A DNA stretch of 64,000 nt from Petunia secreta (taxonomy: Eukaryota; Streptophyta; Magnoliopsida; Solanales; Solanaceae), in contig JARKIP010000011.1 in assembly GCA_029990175.1 (NCBI GenBank), forward strand, positions 5,518,001-5,582,000, given 5' to 3'. The translations under genes were made by a program, and so were the position numbers. Under the pieces are notes generated by a model that was given only the letters and a program-made list of their open reading frames with translations, was not told the origin of the DNA and searched no databases. Below are positions 36,147 through 47,743 of this stretch, piece by piece (positions within the stretch are counted from its first letter, which is position 1; each line of letters starts with the position of its first letter).

Positions 36147-38911
36147 GCATGGCGACTCCGCTGGGGAGCAATAAAGGTTTTGACCATAAAGGTTTCCATT
36201 TATTTGTAACTAGCATGCTTAATTTATTTGCTTTATTATATCTGTTTGTTTGGTTTTCCATAGAAAGCATGTATTACACTTTATTTGTGCATAAAGTACG
36301 AATTCCATTCATATTTCCTCCCTCATGGAAACTTGTTAATTCTCTTTCACATCCTCTATTTCATCACAGGGCACTCGCTTGACGGGTAGTTATGCTGGAA
36401 GAGCATTGCCCTTACCTCACTCTTTGAAATTTTTTTCGTGTCACCAAAAGTTAGTTCGGGTTATGGATGTGGCCTGGTTTTGTCATAGCCAGTTCTACTG
36501 GTTTATGAGGCCAGGTCTATCCTGCATAGGTCGAGTCAGCCTCAACCATTAACCCACTCTTAGAAGGAGCTTTTAGGACATGGCATGCATATACACCTTA
36601 GTTTGGACCCGGTCCTTGGCACCGTTTCCAGGAATTAGAAAATTGTCCTTTTTGTCGACGGGTTATTGAAACCAATGACACTGCTATATGATCGTATGGA
36701 TATTATAACGAACCCCAAGCCATTGCCATGTCAAATTTGCAAAGTTGACAATTATAGCATTTTATTTATATCTCAATTTTGTATTGACAAACGGCTTTCG
36801 TCATTATAATAACCATATGTGTGTGCAACTTGACGATTAGGCGTACCTCATGCACAAAAAGGCACCTTACAGGATAGGACGCATTTTCATATTTATTTAT
36901 GCTCAACTACTTGTGATTGTCACATGTTAATTGTTTGCCTTGCTTTATTTGCTCAAAATGCGTTAAATGCTAGGTGTTGTTTGCTTGTGTTCAATCTTAC
37001 GAATGACATGCAAACTAACATAATACCCTTTGAGGTTTCTTTTGTTTTGTTTTTTTCTCTAGCAAAAGTTTGATTTGTAAAGAGGATTGACCATTCAAAT
37101 CATGCAAGATTCAAGATCTGATTGATGACAATGCTCCAGCTTGAGAACGATGCAACACCAGAAGCTTAATAGCATTGATTGAAAGAACTTGGCGATTAAA
37201 CTTAGTAGCACTATTTTCAATTTTAATACAGATTGAGGCCCTGAATTGCATTGTACTTTAAAGCTTATGTTAATCTGAATCAACTCCTTTTATATTTTAT
37301 GAAAGTTGAAATAAAATGCATTACATTCTTATTATATTATTTACTCTTGTGATTATATTTGTTTCTGTTTCAAAATTAAAATTGATAAACCTGCCAATAC
37401 TTTGCTTGTGACGTATGGCAAAACAACTGAACAGTTTGAAAATGACGCACTAAAAAGTTATTGTCTGCGTTCTTTGAATGTCGCACTACTATTAGAACTT
37501 CAACTGGGGCAGCTTTTATTTGTTGGTGTATGACATTGAAGCACTGTTATTCGAATAAATGAAATTTCCTTCTTTGAGAATCCCTCAAGAAGATGATTGG
37601 AAAGATGCAGAATGCCTAAAGAGTTGTTAATGCTGCTGATAAGACACAGTTCATAGGCAATTTTATTAGAATATAATTATTAATGCATTCAATTTCAGGG
37701 ACTTTTAAACCAGATCAAATCTGCATTGAAAAAGATTTTCCTAGTCAAGAAGAAGGAAGGCGCAAAATTCGCACAAAATTGGCAAGGTCCTGATGTAGTT
37801 ATTATCGGGAAGACCATTGATTTCTTGCAGAAATAGATGCAGAACTATGAACAGTCTGATTCCCGCGGTGGGATACGTAGGTGCCTGTATCGGGTTTGAT
37901 CTTTTAATATTAAAATTTTCATTTCCCTAAAGAAGGACAACTGGGGCAATTGTTGCAAAATGAGTTGAAGATGTGAAAGACAATAACTGGGGCAAAATTT
38001 TGCAAGAAGCAGCGCTGATTATCAAAAGATGAATTTGCAAGATCTCGAGAATTGGCTAGCGAACAGCGCAAAGTCTAAGACAAAGGACGTTCAGTTTGTT
38101 TTAAGATATGTCACAAGCTTAAGTCATGGCAGAAATTTCATAAAATACATCTTACTTTCATGAAATATTTGCATGACTACTTTACTTGCTTTATTACCAA
38201 ACTACCTTTACTTTGCCTCTATTTATCAAAACATTCATGCTATTGAGTTCATGAGCCAAGTCTCCAAGTATGATTCGCAAGTTCAAATTCGAAGAAGGGT
38301 GAGGAAGCAACAACAGCAGCAAGATCAAGATCGAGATCAAGATCAAGTCAGCCCAAATCAAATGCTCGTCCTCCCTCCCCAAAACTAATTTTTCTTTGAG
38401 AGCAGGAACATGAAGACCCGCTTCAAAAGATAAAGCACCTTAACAAGTCAATTTTCAGGATTCTTATCGCTTGGATTGCAATGATATTTGGGATAAAGCT
38501 TGACGCTTTCCACTTGCTGAAATGGCGGCATTTCTATTTCTCCTAGCTTTCATAGATTATTAAATATTTACATTTCATTTCTTCGTTGTCTCGGTGAAAT
38601 GATTAGTAACTTTTGTTATGCTTTGCAGATATTGCCATTCCTGGGTTGATTTTGCTTTATAGCAAAGATCCTTCCTCCGCAATACAATCCGGAGAGTACA
38701 ACGATAATGAGATTACTTTAGATTTGTTCTTACTTTTTGGTTGGAGCACAACACGCTTGCATTGCAAGTTTCCTCTACATAATTTAAAGCATTATGCTTT
38801 ACCATGGTTTATTGCCGAAATGCGGCATTTCTATTTCCCATAACTTTTGCAAATTGCTAAGCATAGCTGCTTCATTTATCTTTCACCTTGTGAGATCACA
38901 TACTACAGTTC
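36147..38911 (+). other. Non-coding core of inverted-LTR element
   Basis: No gag or pol domain found. The word ACTGGGGCA recurs at about 37503, 37940 and 37986. A TCCCGCGGTGGGATACG segment lies at about 37860-37880. A degenerate direct repeat around CGGCATTTCTATTTC occurs at about 38505-38560 and 38800-38850. The open frame 38173-38388 ends in a Gln/Asp-rich run (38300-38350) and has no family match that I recognise. Such features occur near the 3' ends of Tat elements, so the core may be the two extremities of a Tat internal region with everything between them lost. Confidence 0.55.
36150..36167 (+). other. Primer-binding site, Ogre/Tat type
   Basis: TGGCGACTCCGCTGGGGA, three bases inside the LTR end. 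Ogre elements are known to use an Arg-tRNA primer with this sort of site. No matching site is found next to the right LTR. Confidence 0.7.
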
Positions 38912-41430
38912 TATTGAACCCAAAAAAATAACCCTGAATGGCTAAATTCAGGAATATCAACTGAATGGACTAACTCTTTTGGAGTATTTGGAGTCGCCAT
39001 CTAACTTTAGGAAAAACAGGAAACCTAATTAAGCAAATGCGTGCAAAACTCTGTTTTAGAAAAAGGCAGTCTTTTAAGAGATTCTAAAGTAAGATGTTTT
39101 GTTAACTTCGAAAGAAGGTTTTTAAGGCACTTTCGAAATTCCGTTAATAATGGTTAATCCGGCAGGTTTCTAAATTAATTTGCAAGTGCTATTTATGCGC
39201 TTTTCTAAAGATAATTAATTGAACCATTGATTAATTCAACTAATTAAATTTAGTAAGTTTTCCGAAAGATTTACAACTTATTTAAAAGCTTTAACTATTT
39301 TACAAAATAAAATAAAATAAAATAATATAAAATAAAATAAAAGCACATTTTCTTTTGAAAATGTGCGATTTGATCGTCCTAATTTCTTTGCCAACTCGTA
39401 TGTGGTAACGCATAAATGATATTTATTTAATTTCAACTTTAAAACACGAGTATCTCACCATAAGGTGGAACTTATGTTTCAAGCTGCTTTTCGCAAAGTC
39501 GTTTCGGGACAGTGAAAAGTTATATAAACTTCTTTATAAATTTTGACTTTTTAGAGAAACTACTTTGTATCAATAGGATAGAAGTCATTTCTTATAGTCA
39601 TTATTAAGCGCAGTTTTTTTGAAAATTTTCTTCAATTTGCACGCATTTGCATAGTTGGCCACTATTCGCAATAAATTAAACAACGACTTCAAAATAAAAA
39701 GATAATGAACATAAAGTGAATCAAATAACTCAAAAAAATTATTTATATATTAATAAATAAAATGTTTCTATAAAATTTACATAAATATTCTAAAGAAAAA
39801 AAGGGAGGATAAGAGTTAAAAGATAAAACTCGGGAATTTGACAAACTTGCGGGAGCCTTGAATTTTCTAAAATTTCTAAGTCTTAAAAGTTGAGCTCGAG
39901 CTTGACCCCAATGCAACTCCAAGCCAATATAAACCAACCCAATTGATGAGTTTTAGCCGAACTCATCCCAAGAAGTATTTCATGCAAAAATAAGAAGGAA
40001 TAAAAATTAGGAGATTGTTAAAGAGAAAAAAAGCTAAGCAAAAACAAGCAAGTAGATTGGCTAAATAAGCACCAAATAAAGAGAATCAGCCCAAGAAAAT
40101 GATACATTAGTTCAAACTCATTGAGGTAGCCAGGACCAGACTACTCCTCACATTCTTAAACCGGAATAAATGATTTTAAAAGGACTCCTTCAAATTTTGC
40201 TCTTCATTTTAACTTGATATTTAGCTTTTGTTAAAGTCAAGCGCAGCAAGACCTAAACAAGCTGAACAGAATAGGTTACATCTCCCTGTAAACAATATCA
40301 TTCAATTTTGCAAGCAACTTCAATCTGATTTTTATTCACTCTTTCAACAAGAATTCTTGCACCCATTTTAAACAAAGACAAATTAGAGCTCAAGAGAAGC
40401 TACATGGTTTACCTGAAGCAGATTAAGCAAGGGAACAAACTAGGCAACTTTAAGACAAAAGGAAACTTCTGCAGGACATTAATTACTCTTTCTAGGAGAG
40501 AGCTTGCCAGTTTCTCAACCAATGGGATACATCAAGTTCTACTAAGCAAGATTAACAATTAACTTAATACATATGCAATTTAGGAACTGAAATTAATGTA
40601 TTAGCAAAAGAAAATTATAATACTTCAAACCTTACTAGGATAAAAACAATAATCAGATCCAACATCAGCCTTGCAAACCACTAAAACCCAGAGAACATGT
40701 TACTGCCTCCTAACACCTGACCTGAAACACCCAAATCACCCTCTAAACAGCCCTAAACTACCTACAGCAACCACAGAGCAACCTGAACAAACACTCACAT
40801 CCCTCATAAACCTCACCCTAAACACCACTATACCTGCAGACTAAACAGAGTAGCCTTCACACCTGAACATAGCAGCACACGCACGCTCTCATCCTGGCAC
40901 AAACACACACCAGACTACTCTCACTTCAGACCTCTACTATCTCCAAATCAACTACACATACACACATCAGACATCCCTAGTTACTACAGCATTACCTAAT
41001 ACTCTTTGGGACACCTTCACTGCCTCAAACGAACTGCTTCTAAACTTACCAGCACACTCCCTCTCTCCATTTCAACAAATCCAACCAAGAAAAATAATAT
41101 TCTCATTATAGAAAAGAGAAAGAATTGGAAAGGGATATAAGAAAAATAATTATTTTTCAAGACTTCTAAGCAAGAAGGTGGATACATCATACCTAAGCTA
41201 ACAAGGAAACAACTAAGGTAGACAAACTAGAAAGGACATACTCAGGGAAATACCAAAGTAGAGACTGAGAGGGAGGTAACACTACCCCTGCCACTACTCT
41301 TTCAACTAACCCATTCATTATTACAATCCTAGAAGATTTGGATTTCAACTAGACTGATTCAAATCATACAAGCAGAACATAGCATACTTTACCATATAGA
41401 ATGCAGAAAATCAAACTAAAGTATAACTAC

Positions 41431-41984
41431 TGTATGGGCCTAAACCGGTTTTAGGATCACAAATCGAATTTGGGTTTGAGTATAAGCAAGACTTCGTATC
41501 AAAGCTAAATAAATGCGAGAAGTAAGCATAAATGCAAAAGAATAACTTGATTTCAATATATTGTAGTGACTACAAATTTGGGCAGAGTTTCAGTATGTAT
41601 TTCTGGATGCCTACAATACAAAATGAAGTACTATTTATAGGCCTAGAAGCCTTGCCCACGTCCTGCACTATCAGTTGTGCTTTGACCTACGTTCTTGGCA
41701 TTAATGGAAGGGGTTAGTGGGCTGAAGTAGTGGGCTGTAAAGCCGCTGGAACCGAGGCTGTTCACCTAGGTGCATATATGTGATCTCGGTGGTGAGGCCT
41801 TGCTGTTCGGTCGAGGTGGATGTCACCGAAGCTCAGCTTGCTGCTTGCCTTCGGTGATGACCTTGATGTGTGACTTCAGCGATCCACTTATTTGCTTCGG
41901 TCTCTGGCTTATCGTTAAGTGTTCGGTTACTGTCAGATTGCATGGCCGGGGCGAATCGTCGCGGGCCGATTTTTATCCAATACA
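41431..41984 (-). repeat. 3' LTR of Retand-like element (554 bp)
   Basis: TGTATGGGCC...CCAATACA on the plus strand. TATA box TATAAATA on the minus strand at 41632-41639. Confidence 0.93.
41632..41639 (-). promoter_or_regulatory. LTR TATA box (3' LTR)
   Basis: TATAAATA on the minus strand. The same box is in the 5' LTR at 51705-51712, which would drive the genomic RNA. Confidence 0.6.
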
Positions 41985-42000
41985 GATAGTCCCCCCACTC
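41985..42000 (-). other. Polypurine tract of Retand-like element
   Basis: The minus strand reads GAGTGGGGGGACTATC directly before the LTR start TGTATTGG. This is the plus-strand DNA primer site. Confidence 0.8.
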
Positions 42001-42227
42001 TTCGGTCACTTACCGAAGTTACCGAGGAGTGGAGTGAAGTTCAGGGGGAAAGCGACGTGGCTTGATCTTATTCAAGCGTTTCAAATTTTGTCAACGGTTT
42101 GCGTCTCTTCAGGTCACTTCTCACTGACACGTGTCACCCATCCATTGGCATTTCGAACGGTCACGATGCATTCTTTGTTTCTCCCAACGTTGCAATGATG
42201 ATACCTGTCCACTTGTTCCTTCCATAC

Positions 42228-42236
42228 CTATAAGTA
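42228..42236 (+). promoter_or_regulatory. TATA box for the antisense gene
   Basis: CTATAAGTA followed about 30-60 bases later by a pyrimidine- and purine-rich leader (CTCTTTTTATCAC, then AGAGAGAAAAG). It lies upstream of the plus-strand exons and outside the LTR, which suggests that the antisense gene has its own promoter. Confidence 0.5.
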
Positions 42237-42389
42237 CTTCTCCACCAAACTCTTTTTATCACTTTTACGTCCTGCAATCAACAGTGTCAAGAGAGAAAAG
42301 AAAGAAGCTTCCATACTTTCCTTGATAGATTCCCATCTTTAAGAAAGCTCTATAATCTAATTACAACCATATCTACCACTCAATCTAGG

Positions 42390-45108
42390 CAAGATTCAAG
42401 TGATTCTGGCAAAAGGGTGAGAATTCCATACCCAGTCGTGGCCACTGCTAGTGGTGACGCCGTCGCCGCTGTGCCGGCGATTCACACGGCCGCGGCGGAA
42501 GGTGGCGAAGTGACGTCTGGTGCTGGAAGTTCTATGTGCCGTAAGGCGAGAGCCAGGCGTAATCTGGCAGTAGAGGTTGATGACGTTGATGTGGAAGAGG
42601 AGGGAGACGTCATGTTTGATGACGCCATGGTAGGTGGTGTCAGTGACGTCATCCGTAGGGATGGTGATGAAGGAGGTGACGATGCCTAGGGCGATGATGA
42701 CGTGGGCGAGGTTGAAGGCGGAAATACTGCCAAGGTGGGTCCTCGGGCCCGATGATTCCCCTCTAGCAGGAGCTCGAGCCTCATCAAATTATTCCCTCCC
42801 ATTTCGAAAATAGCAAGGACCTCAAGCTGCAGGTCCAATCTGCTGATCAAGAAGGGAAGAATAGAAATATACCGGTGAATACGACGCCAACCAGCATAAC
42901 GCAGGCTCACGTTGAGCGAGTCCGAAGGGAGTGTAGGTTCAGGCCCGAGGTGAAAGTGATCATCCCCGACCCGACGAGCAGAGTTTGCCACCATATGGAG
43001 GGATTTTTTTTCGCTTATACTTATCCTTTCACCCTCGGCTTCTCTCTTCCAGTACGTAGGGTAATCGATGACTTTTGCCTAGCCTACAACTTGTGCTTGG
43101 CCAAACTAGGCCCCAGTGTCTGGAGAGTCGTCCAATGCATGGATTGGCTGAGTAGGAAAGCCGGGTTGGATTTCACTTTGCAGCACCTCATTTCACTCTA
43201 TTATCCCTATTTTCACAAGGCCGGGGTTGTGGCCTTGAACAACCGAGGTAAATTTGTGCTCCTATATAAGAGCGAGGACCATGGGGACCGAGGCTGGAGC
43301 GATCGCTACATCCTGTTGGAGACCAGTGTTTTATCCGCCGAACTTGATTTCTCCGAGCGGTGGAACAATCCACGTAAGTATCTCTTCGTTTTTACTTCAC
43401 CCTCGGTAGTCGTTCATATTTGCTAACCCCGTTTCATTATTAATTCTTAGCCAACAAGGTTGATATCATACCCCCGAGGGACTGACTGAATGGGTGAAAG
43501 CAACGACATGGTAAGTTCGTTTTACTTGATGTGTTGTTTTGGAGTTTTGGCTTCATTTTGCTGACTTCTTTCCTCTCGGTATCAGGTTTACCAAACCGTG
43601 CCGCCAATGCAACGAAAATCAAGAAATAGAAAGAAGAAAAGAAGAAGAAGAAAGATGGAGAGGAGACCGAGTCAGATGACAACCTGGCTTCGGTGGCAGG
43701 TGAACTGAAGGAGCTGAAGGCTGCATAGTCTTCAAAAGTTTTAAAGGGGGCCCCCGGTCAAGGGTCCTCCAAAGGTAACCACCGTCCTTGATCAACTTGT
43801 CGGTTACCATCATTCTATGCTTCCTTGTTTCAAACTCTTTTATACTGCTTTTTGTAGGTGTGAAGAGGAAGAGGGCAGTTTCAAAGAAGCCTTCGCGTTC
43901 GGTGACTCCTCGCACCGAGGTGAAGGCTTCCCCTCGGCCCGATACAGCGGTTGAAAGGCGCCGAGGGCTAATCGACGAGCCCGACGACGTAGCTACCGAG
44001 GGCCTAGCTCGTAGGGAGGTTGAATTTGTTGACCTCGAGGACCAAGAGCATAGTTCCGAGGCGGCAGTTGCCAAGCTTAAAGGCAAGGCCAAAGTTGGGG
44101 AGTCTGGTGCTACTGCTATCGAGGGGAGAGCTGAACCTGGTGCGATTCGAGCACAATCTGAGCCCGTGAGGATTTCGTCCTCGGTTGGGTCCTTTCGAAA
44201 GCTGGAGGTGCCCACTTCTTCAAATTTGCTGTCCAGCACCCGAGGCGACATACTGAGCCTAATGCCCCTGCTTGGCCCCGAAGAGGATAAAGTGGTGCAG
44301 CCATTCCCCCCAGCTAAGCTATTCACCACCCTCTCAGCCAATGCTCTCAGGGTAAGCTCCGATCCTTTAAGTTCACTTCCCCTTTTTAGTTCATGCTGAT
44401 TTTTGAAAAACTTTCTCCCAAGGATTTGTCTTGTCGTTGAGAGCCACCGAGCTTGAAACCGCGAGGGCTGAGGAGTTTCAGCGTGTGGCTCGGTCTCGGG
44501 ACAATCAAAAGGACAACTTCAGGGCGCAAATAGCTGAATTGAAGGCTGATCTAGCCAAGTCCCAGTCCGATTTGCTTGAAGCTGAAACTTCCTCTGAGGC
44601 AAGGATTCAAGCCCTCAATGCTGAGTTCCAAGCTGAGCGCTCGATGCTAGAAGTTGAGGCTGCGAGTTTACGTGCCGAGATGACTCAAGCAAAGGTCAAA
44701 GCCAAGGAGATGGCCAAAAAACATCAGGAACAGCTGAGGAAGCATGTGCTTCACATCCAAAAGTTGGAGGGTGAGAACTCCAAACATTCAGCTAAAGAGG
44801 CCGAGGTCGAAGCCCTTCGGGACGAAATCGCCGATCGTAAAAATAGGGCTAAGATCAAGGTTAAGAGGGCTGAGCTGGATAAGCAATGGGCCATCATCAA
44901 GTCTCGGTTGAAGCTGCTCAAGCGATGCCGCGCCGGCGAGCTCGATTTGGAGGAGGAAATAGCAAAGGCTGAGGTAAAAGCAGCGGAGGCTCAAGCTATC
45001 ATTGATGATCTCCCATCAAGTGAGGCCTCGAGCGGCGATGATGATTAAGAGGATGAGGAAGATGCCGAGGGGGGCTCCGAGGATGGAGGTGATTCTCCTG
45101 AGGCTTAG
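42390..45108 (+). pseudogene. Multi-exon antisense gene of the Retand-like element
   Basis: Uncharacterised protein, opposite in strand to gag-pol. It begins with a low-complexity acidic region (open 42417-42689, no ATG found). A conserved globular domain follows at 42905-43490 (HVERVRRECRF, MEGFFFAYTYPFTLG, RDRGW-like HGDRGWSDRY, then EWV). It resembles the family annotated as putative plant transposon protein (Transposase_28 type). Next are a basic/acidic linker and a long coiled coil (44431-45040). Four GT-AG introns of 71-83 bases are visible: 43374-43450, 43511-43585, 43775-43857 and 44352-44422. Damage: a stop at 42687, a one-base shift near 43485, TAG codons near 43625 and 43727, a likely shift at the last junction, and TAA at 45046, beyond which the acidic tail stays in frame to TAG 45106-45108. 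The function is unknown. Confidence 0.75.
44423..45048 (+). pseudogene. Last exon of antisense gene: coiled coil
   Basis: Encodes about 205 residues rich in Glu, Lys, Ala and Leu with heptad spacing (ATELETARAEEF, LKADLAKSQSDLLEAE, EEIAKAEVKAAEAQ), ending in an acidic SSGDDD tail. The TAA at 45046-45048 is followed in frame by EDEEDAEGGSEDGGDSPEA and a TAG, so it is a premature stop. Confidence 0.8.
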
Positions 45109-45840
45109 ACTTCTGATAGTTTTTTTTTTTTGTTTTTGCAAGCCTTCGGACTTTTTATGCTTATTTTTGGACTTTCGGGTCCTTTCGATGTAAATACTTT
45201 TGCCTTCAGGCTTTTTAATTAAATGACTTTGGTGTTTTTATCCTAAGTGTTGGTTTTTGCATGTACCGAACACCTTAGAATGAGTAACTTGCTTGCAAGG
45301 CTTGATTGAATTTAATCGATGCAAACTTAGAACGACGTCTCGTCCTCGAGTCGATGCATTTAAAGTGCAACTTTGGAGTGCTGATTTATAGAGACATAAA
45401 GTCATGGAATGAAGCTCATTTTATTGATAATATTAACAGGCCGAAATTGGCTTTTACAAGGAGCCAAGTCGAAACGGACCTTGGGCAAAAACATGAAAAC
45501 ACAAATTAATAATGTGCCACTACCGGGCGGAATTACAAATGTACTAAATCTATTTCTCGGGTGTCAATCCCCGGTTGTCGAATAGATGGTCTTCGGTTGG
45601 GAGGCATATTTGTGACCTCGATTGCAACTCGTCCCTTACTCCCCCCCCCCAGTGTTCGGGTGCAAATCTTGATAAAGACCCGGGCACTGGAGATCGTTTA
45701 ATCTGCTTCCTGAAAAGGTCAAGCAAAATAAAACGAGGAGCAAGTTAGTACATTTCGACCGATGCCTTTAGGAGCGTTTGTTCTGCTCGAGGCTTTGGGT
45801 AAAAATCTTAAAAATAAGCAAGGGATATTTACCTCGATTA
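45109..45840. other. Spacer between convergent antisense gene and integrase
   Basis: No gene. The first 130 bases look like the 3' UTR of the antisense gene (T-rich, AATTAAATGAC). At 45641-45650 there is a run of ten C, which on the minus strand forms a second polypurine-like tract similar to the one at 41985-42000. Confidence 0.5.
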
Positions 45841-46935
45841 GAAGTAGTACCGCTTCAAATTTGAGATGTTCCAATTTAAGGGTTCGGGCACCCCTTATAA
45901 ATCTTCAATTTGATAGGACCCTTTCCCCACGATCACTTTGACTCTGTAAGGTCCTTCTAAGTTTGCAACAAGCTTTCCCCCGTTTTCCTCCTTCGTTGAT
46001 TGATTTGTGGCCTTTAGCACATAGTCGCCAACTTTAAAATCTCTAAGTTTGGCTTTCCTGTTGAGGTATGCTTCGATCTGCCTTTTTTAGGCGACTAGCC
46101 GAACCAAAGCTAGCTCTCTTTTATCCTCGAGCAGATCCAATTCTATGCGCATAGCTTGTTGATTTGCATCCTCGGTAGTGTGGGCGTACCGAAGACTTGG
46201 TTCGCCCACTTCCACGGGGATGAGGAAATCCATACCATAAGCAAGTGAAAAAGGTGTCTCACCGGTGCTGTTCTTCTCCGTTGTCCGCATGGCCCACAAC
46301 ACACCTGGCAACTCCTCGGGCCGAGGACCCTTTTTCTCATTGAGCCTCTTTTTGAGATTTTCGATTATAATTCTATTTGAAGATTCATCTTGGCCATTGG
46401 CACTTGGATGATAGGGGGTCGAAGCAATTCTCTTGATTCCCTATTGTTTGAAGAAATCAGTGATGGCTGCTCCCATGAACTGTTTACCGTTATCGCAGGC
46501 GATTTCCCTTGGAACACCGAACCTGTAGATGATGTTTTTCTTGATGAAATCAATTACCTGCTTTTGTTTGACTTCGGTAAGAGCTCCTGCTTCCACCCAT
46601 TTAGTAAAATAATCAGTTAACACGAGGATGAAGCGAACACCACCCTTTCCTTTTGGCAAAGGTCCAACAGCATCCATCCCCCACTTCATGAAAGGCCATG
46701 GTGATACCACCGAATGCAGAGGCTCGGCTTGTTGGTGGATCATACGTGCGTGGCGTTGGCACTTATCACATTGTTGTACGAAGGCCTTTGCATCTGCACT
46801 GATGGTGGGCCAGTAATTCCCAGCTCTTAGTAATTTACGCACCAAGGATTTTCTCCCCCAGTGGTTGCCACACTCGCCTTCGTGCATCTCGGCCATCACA
46901 TATCTAGCCTCATCGGGACCCAAACACTTGGCCAT
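45840..46935 (-). pseudogene. int: Integrase of Retand-like element
   Basis: Joins element cDNA to host DNA. The zinc-binding N-terminus shows MHEGECGNHWGR followed by CDKC. The catalytic core has GMDAVGPLPKGKGG (first Asp), DYFTKWVEA, CDNGKQFMG (second Asp) and NGQDESSNR (Glu), so all three D-D-E acidic residues are readable. A TAG stop at 46441-46443 interrupts the frame between the second Asp and the Glu. The frame continues through 46087-46311, and another stop follows near 46088. The C-terminus retains a GPY motif (LEGPYRV) near 45930 and has no chromodomain, in line with the Tat clade. Confidence 0.88.
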
Positions 46936-46947
46936 CAGGCCACAATA

Positions 46948-47743
46948 TTACCTCTTGTACAAATTGCCCTCGATTAAGTGATATGAAGCTGCTTGGGCCC
47001 TCAACTTTTTTGCCTCCTTTTTAACTTGGGGAACAGTCCCCGAGTCGAAGTAAGAGATGAACTTAGTCCGCCAATCCCATCTGTTGTCCACCGAATTGAC
47101 TTGCAACTTCATCTCTCTCATTTGCGCGGACAACAACCGAACTACCGAATCAGTCCCTGAGTGGGCTTCATTGACCGCCGAACCCAAATTTGCCAGGGCA
47201 TCAGCCTCGGTGTTTTCCTCCCGAGGCACTTTCTTAACTTGCCATTCTTGGAACTGTGCTAAAATCCTTTGTGCTCGGTCTAAGAATAGCTGCATCCTGG
47301 GCGCTCGGGCCGTGTATTCGCCGAGCATCTGGTTCACCACCAACTGGGAATCACACCTTAGCTCGATTCTCTCTACCCCCCATTTTCATAGCCAACTCCA
47401 AGCCTGCTAGAGCCGCTTCATATTCAGCCTCGTTGTTGGTCACTTTTTTGAACCAAACCGAGTGCCTGATTTTCTCCCCGGTGGGATCCCTCAAGACTAT
47501 GCCTAACCCCGAACCCTTAGAGTTAGTTGCCCCATCGGTATGAAGTATCCATAGCCTCGAAGCAGTTCCTTTCGATATTGAATTCTTCTTTTCGGCTTCA
47601 GGCAGAATCCCAACACTAAAATCAGCTATGAAGTCAGCCAAAACTTGGGATTTAATTGCTGTTTGGGGTTGATAGGTGATGTCATATTCGCTTAATTCTA
47701 CCGCCCACTTTGATAACCTCCCCGATAACTCCGTTTTGTGCAA
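46948..47743 (-). pseudogene. Second (archaeal-type) RNase H domain
   Basis: An additional RNase H between the ordinary RNase H and integrase, a defining trait of Tat elements. The four acidic residues are readable: HTDGATNSKG, NNEAEYEA, CDSQLVVNQM and EADALANLG. There is a frame change near 47380-47345, between the two open pieces 47351-47743 and 46948-47343. A tether segment precedes it (KWAVELSEYDITYQP). Confidence 0.88.

Noticed and set aside
38173..38388. 71-codon frame ending in a Gln/Asp-rich run
   Set aside because: The run comes from a CAA/CAG/GATCAA simple repeat. No domain, and the rest of the core is non-coding.
42686..42994. 102-codon minus-strand frame at the start of the antisense gene
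   Set aside because: Overlaps the coding region of the better supported plus-strand exon and has no recognisable motif.
43619..44341. 240-codon minus-strand open frame
   Set aside because: Shadow of the plus-strand antisense gene. It crosses that gene's intron 3 and shows serine-rich, low-complexity translation without a domain.
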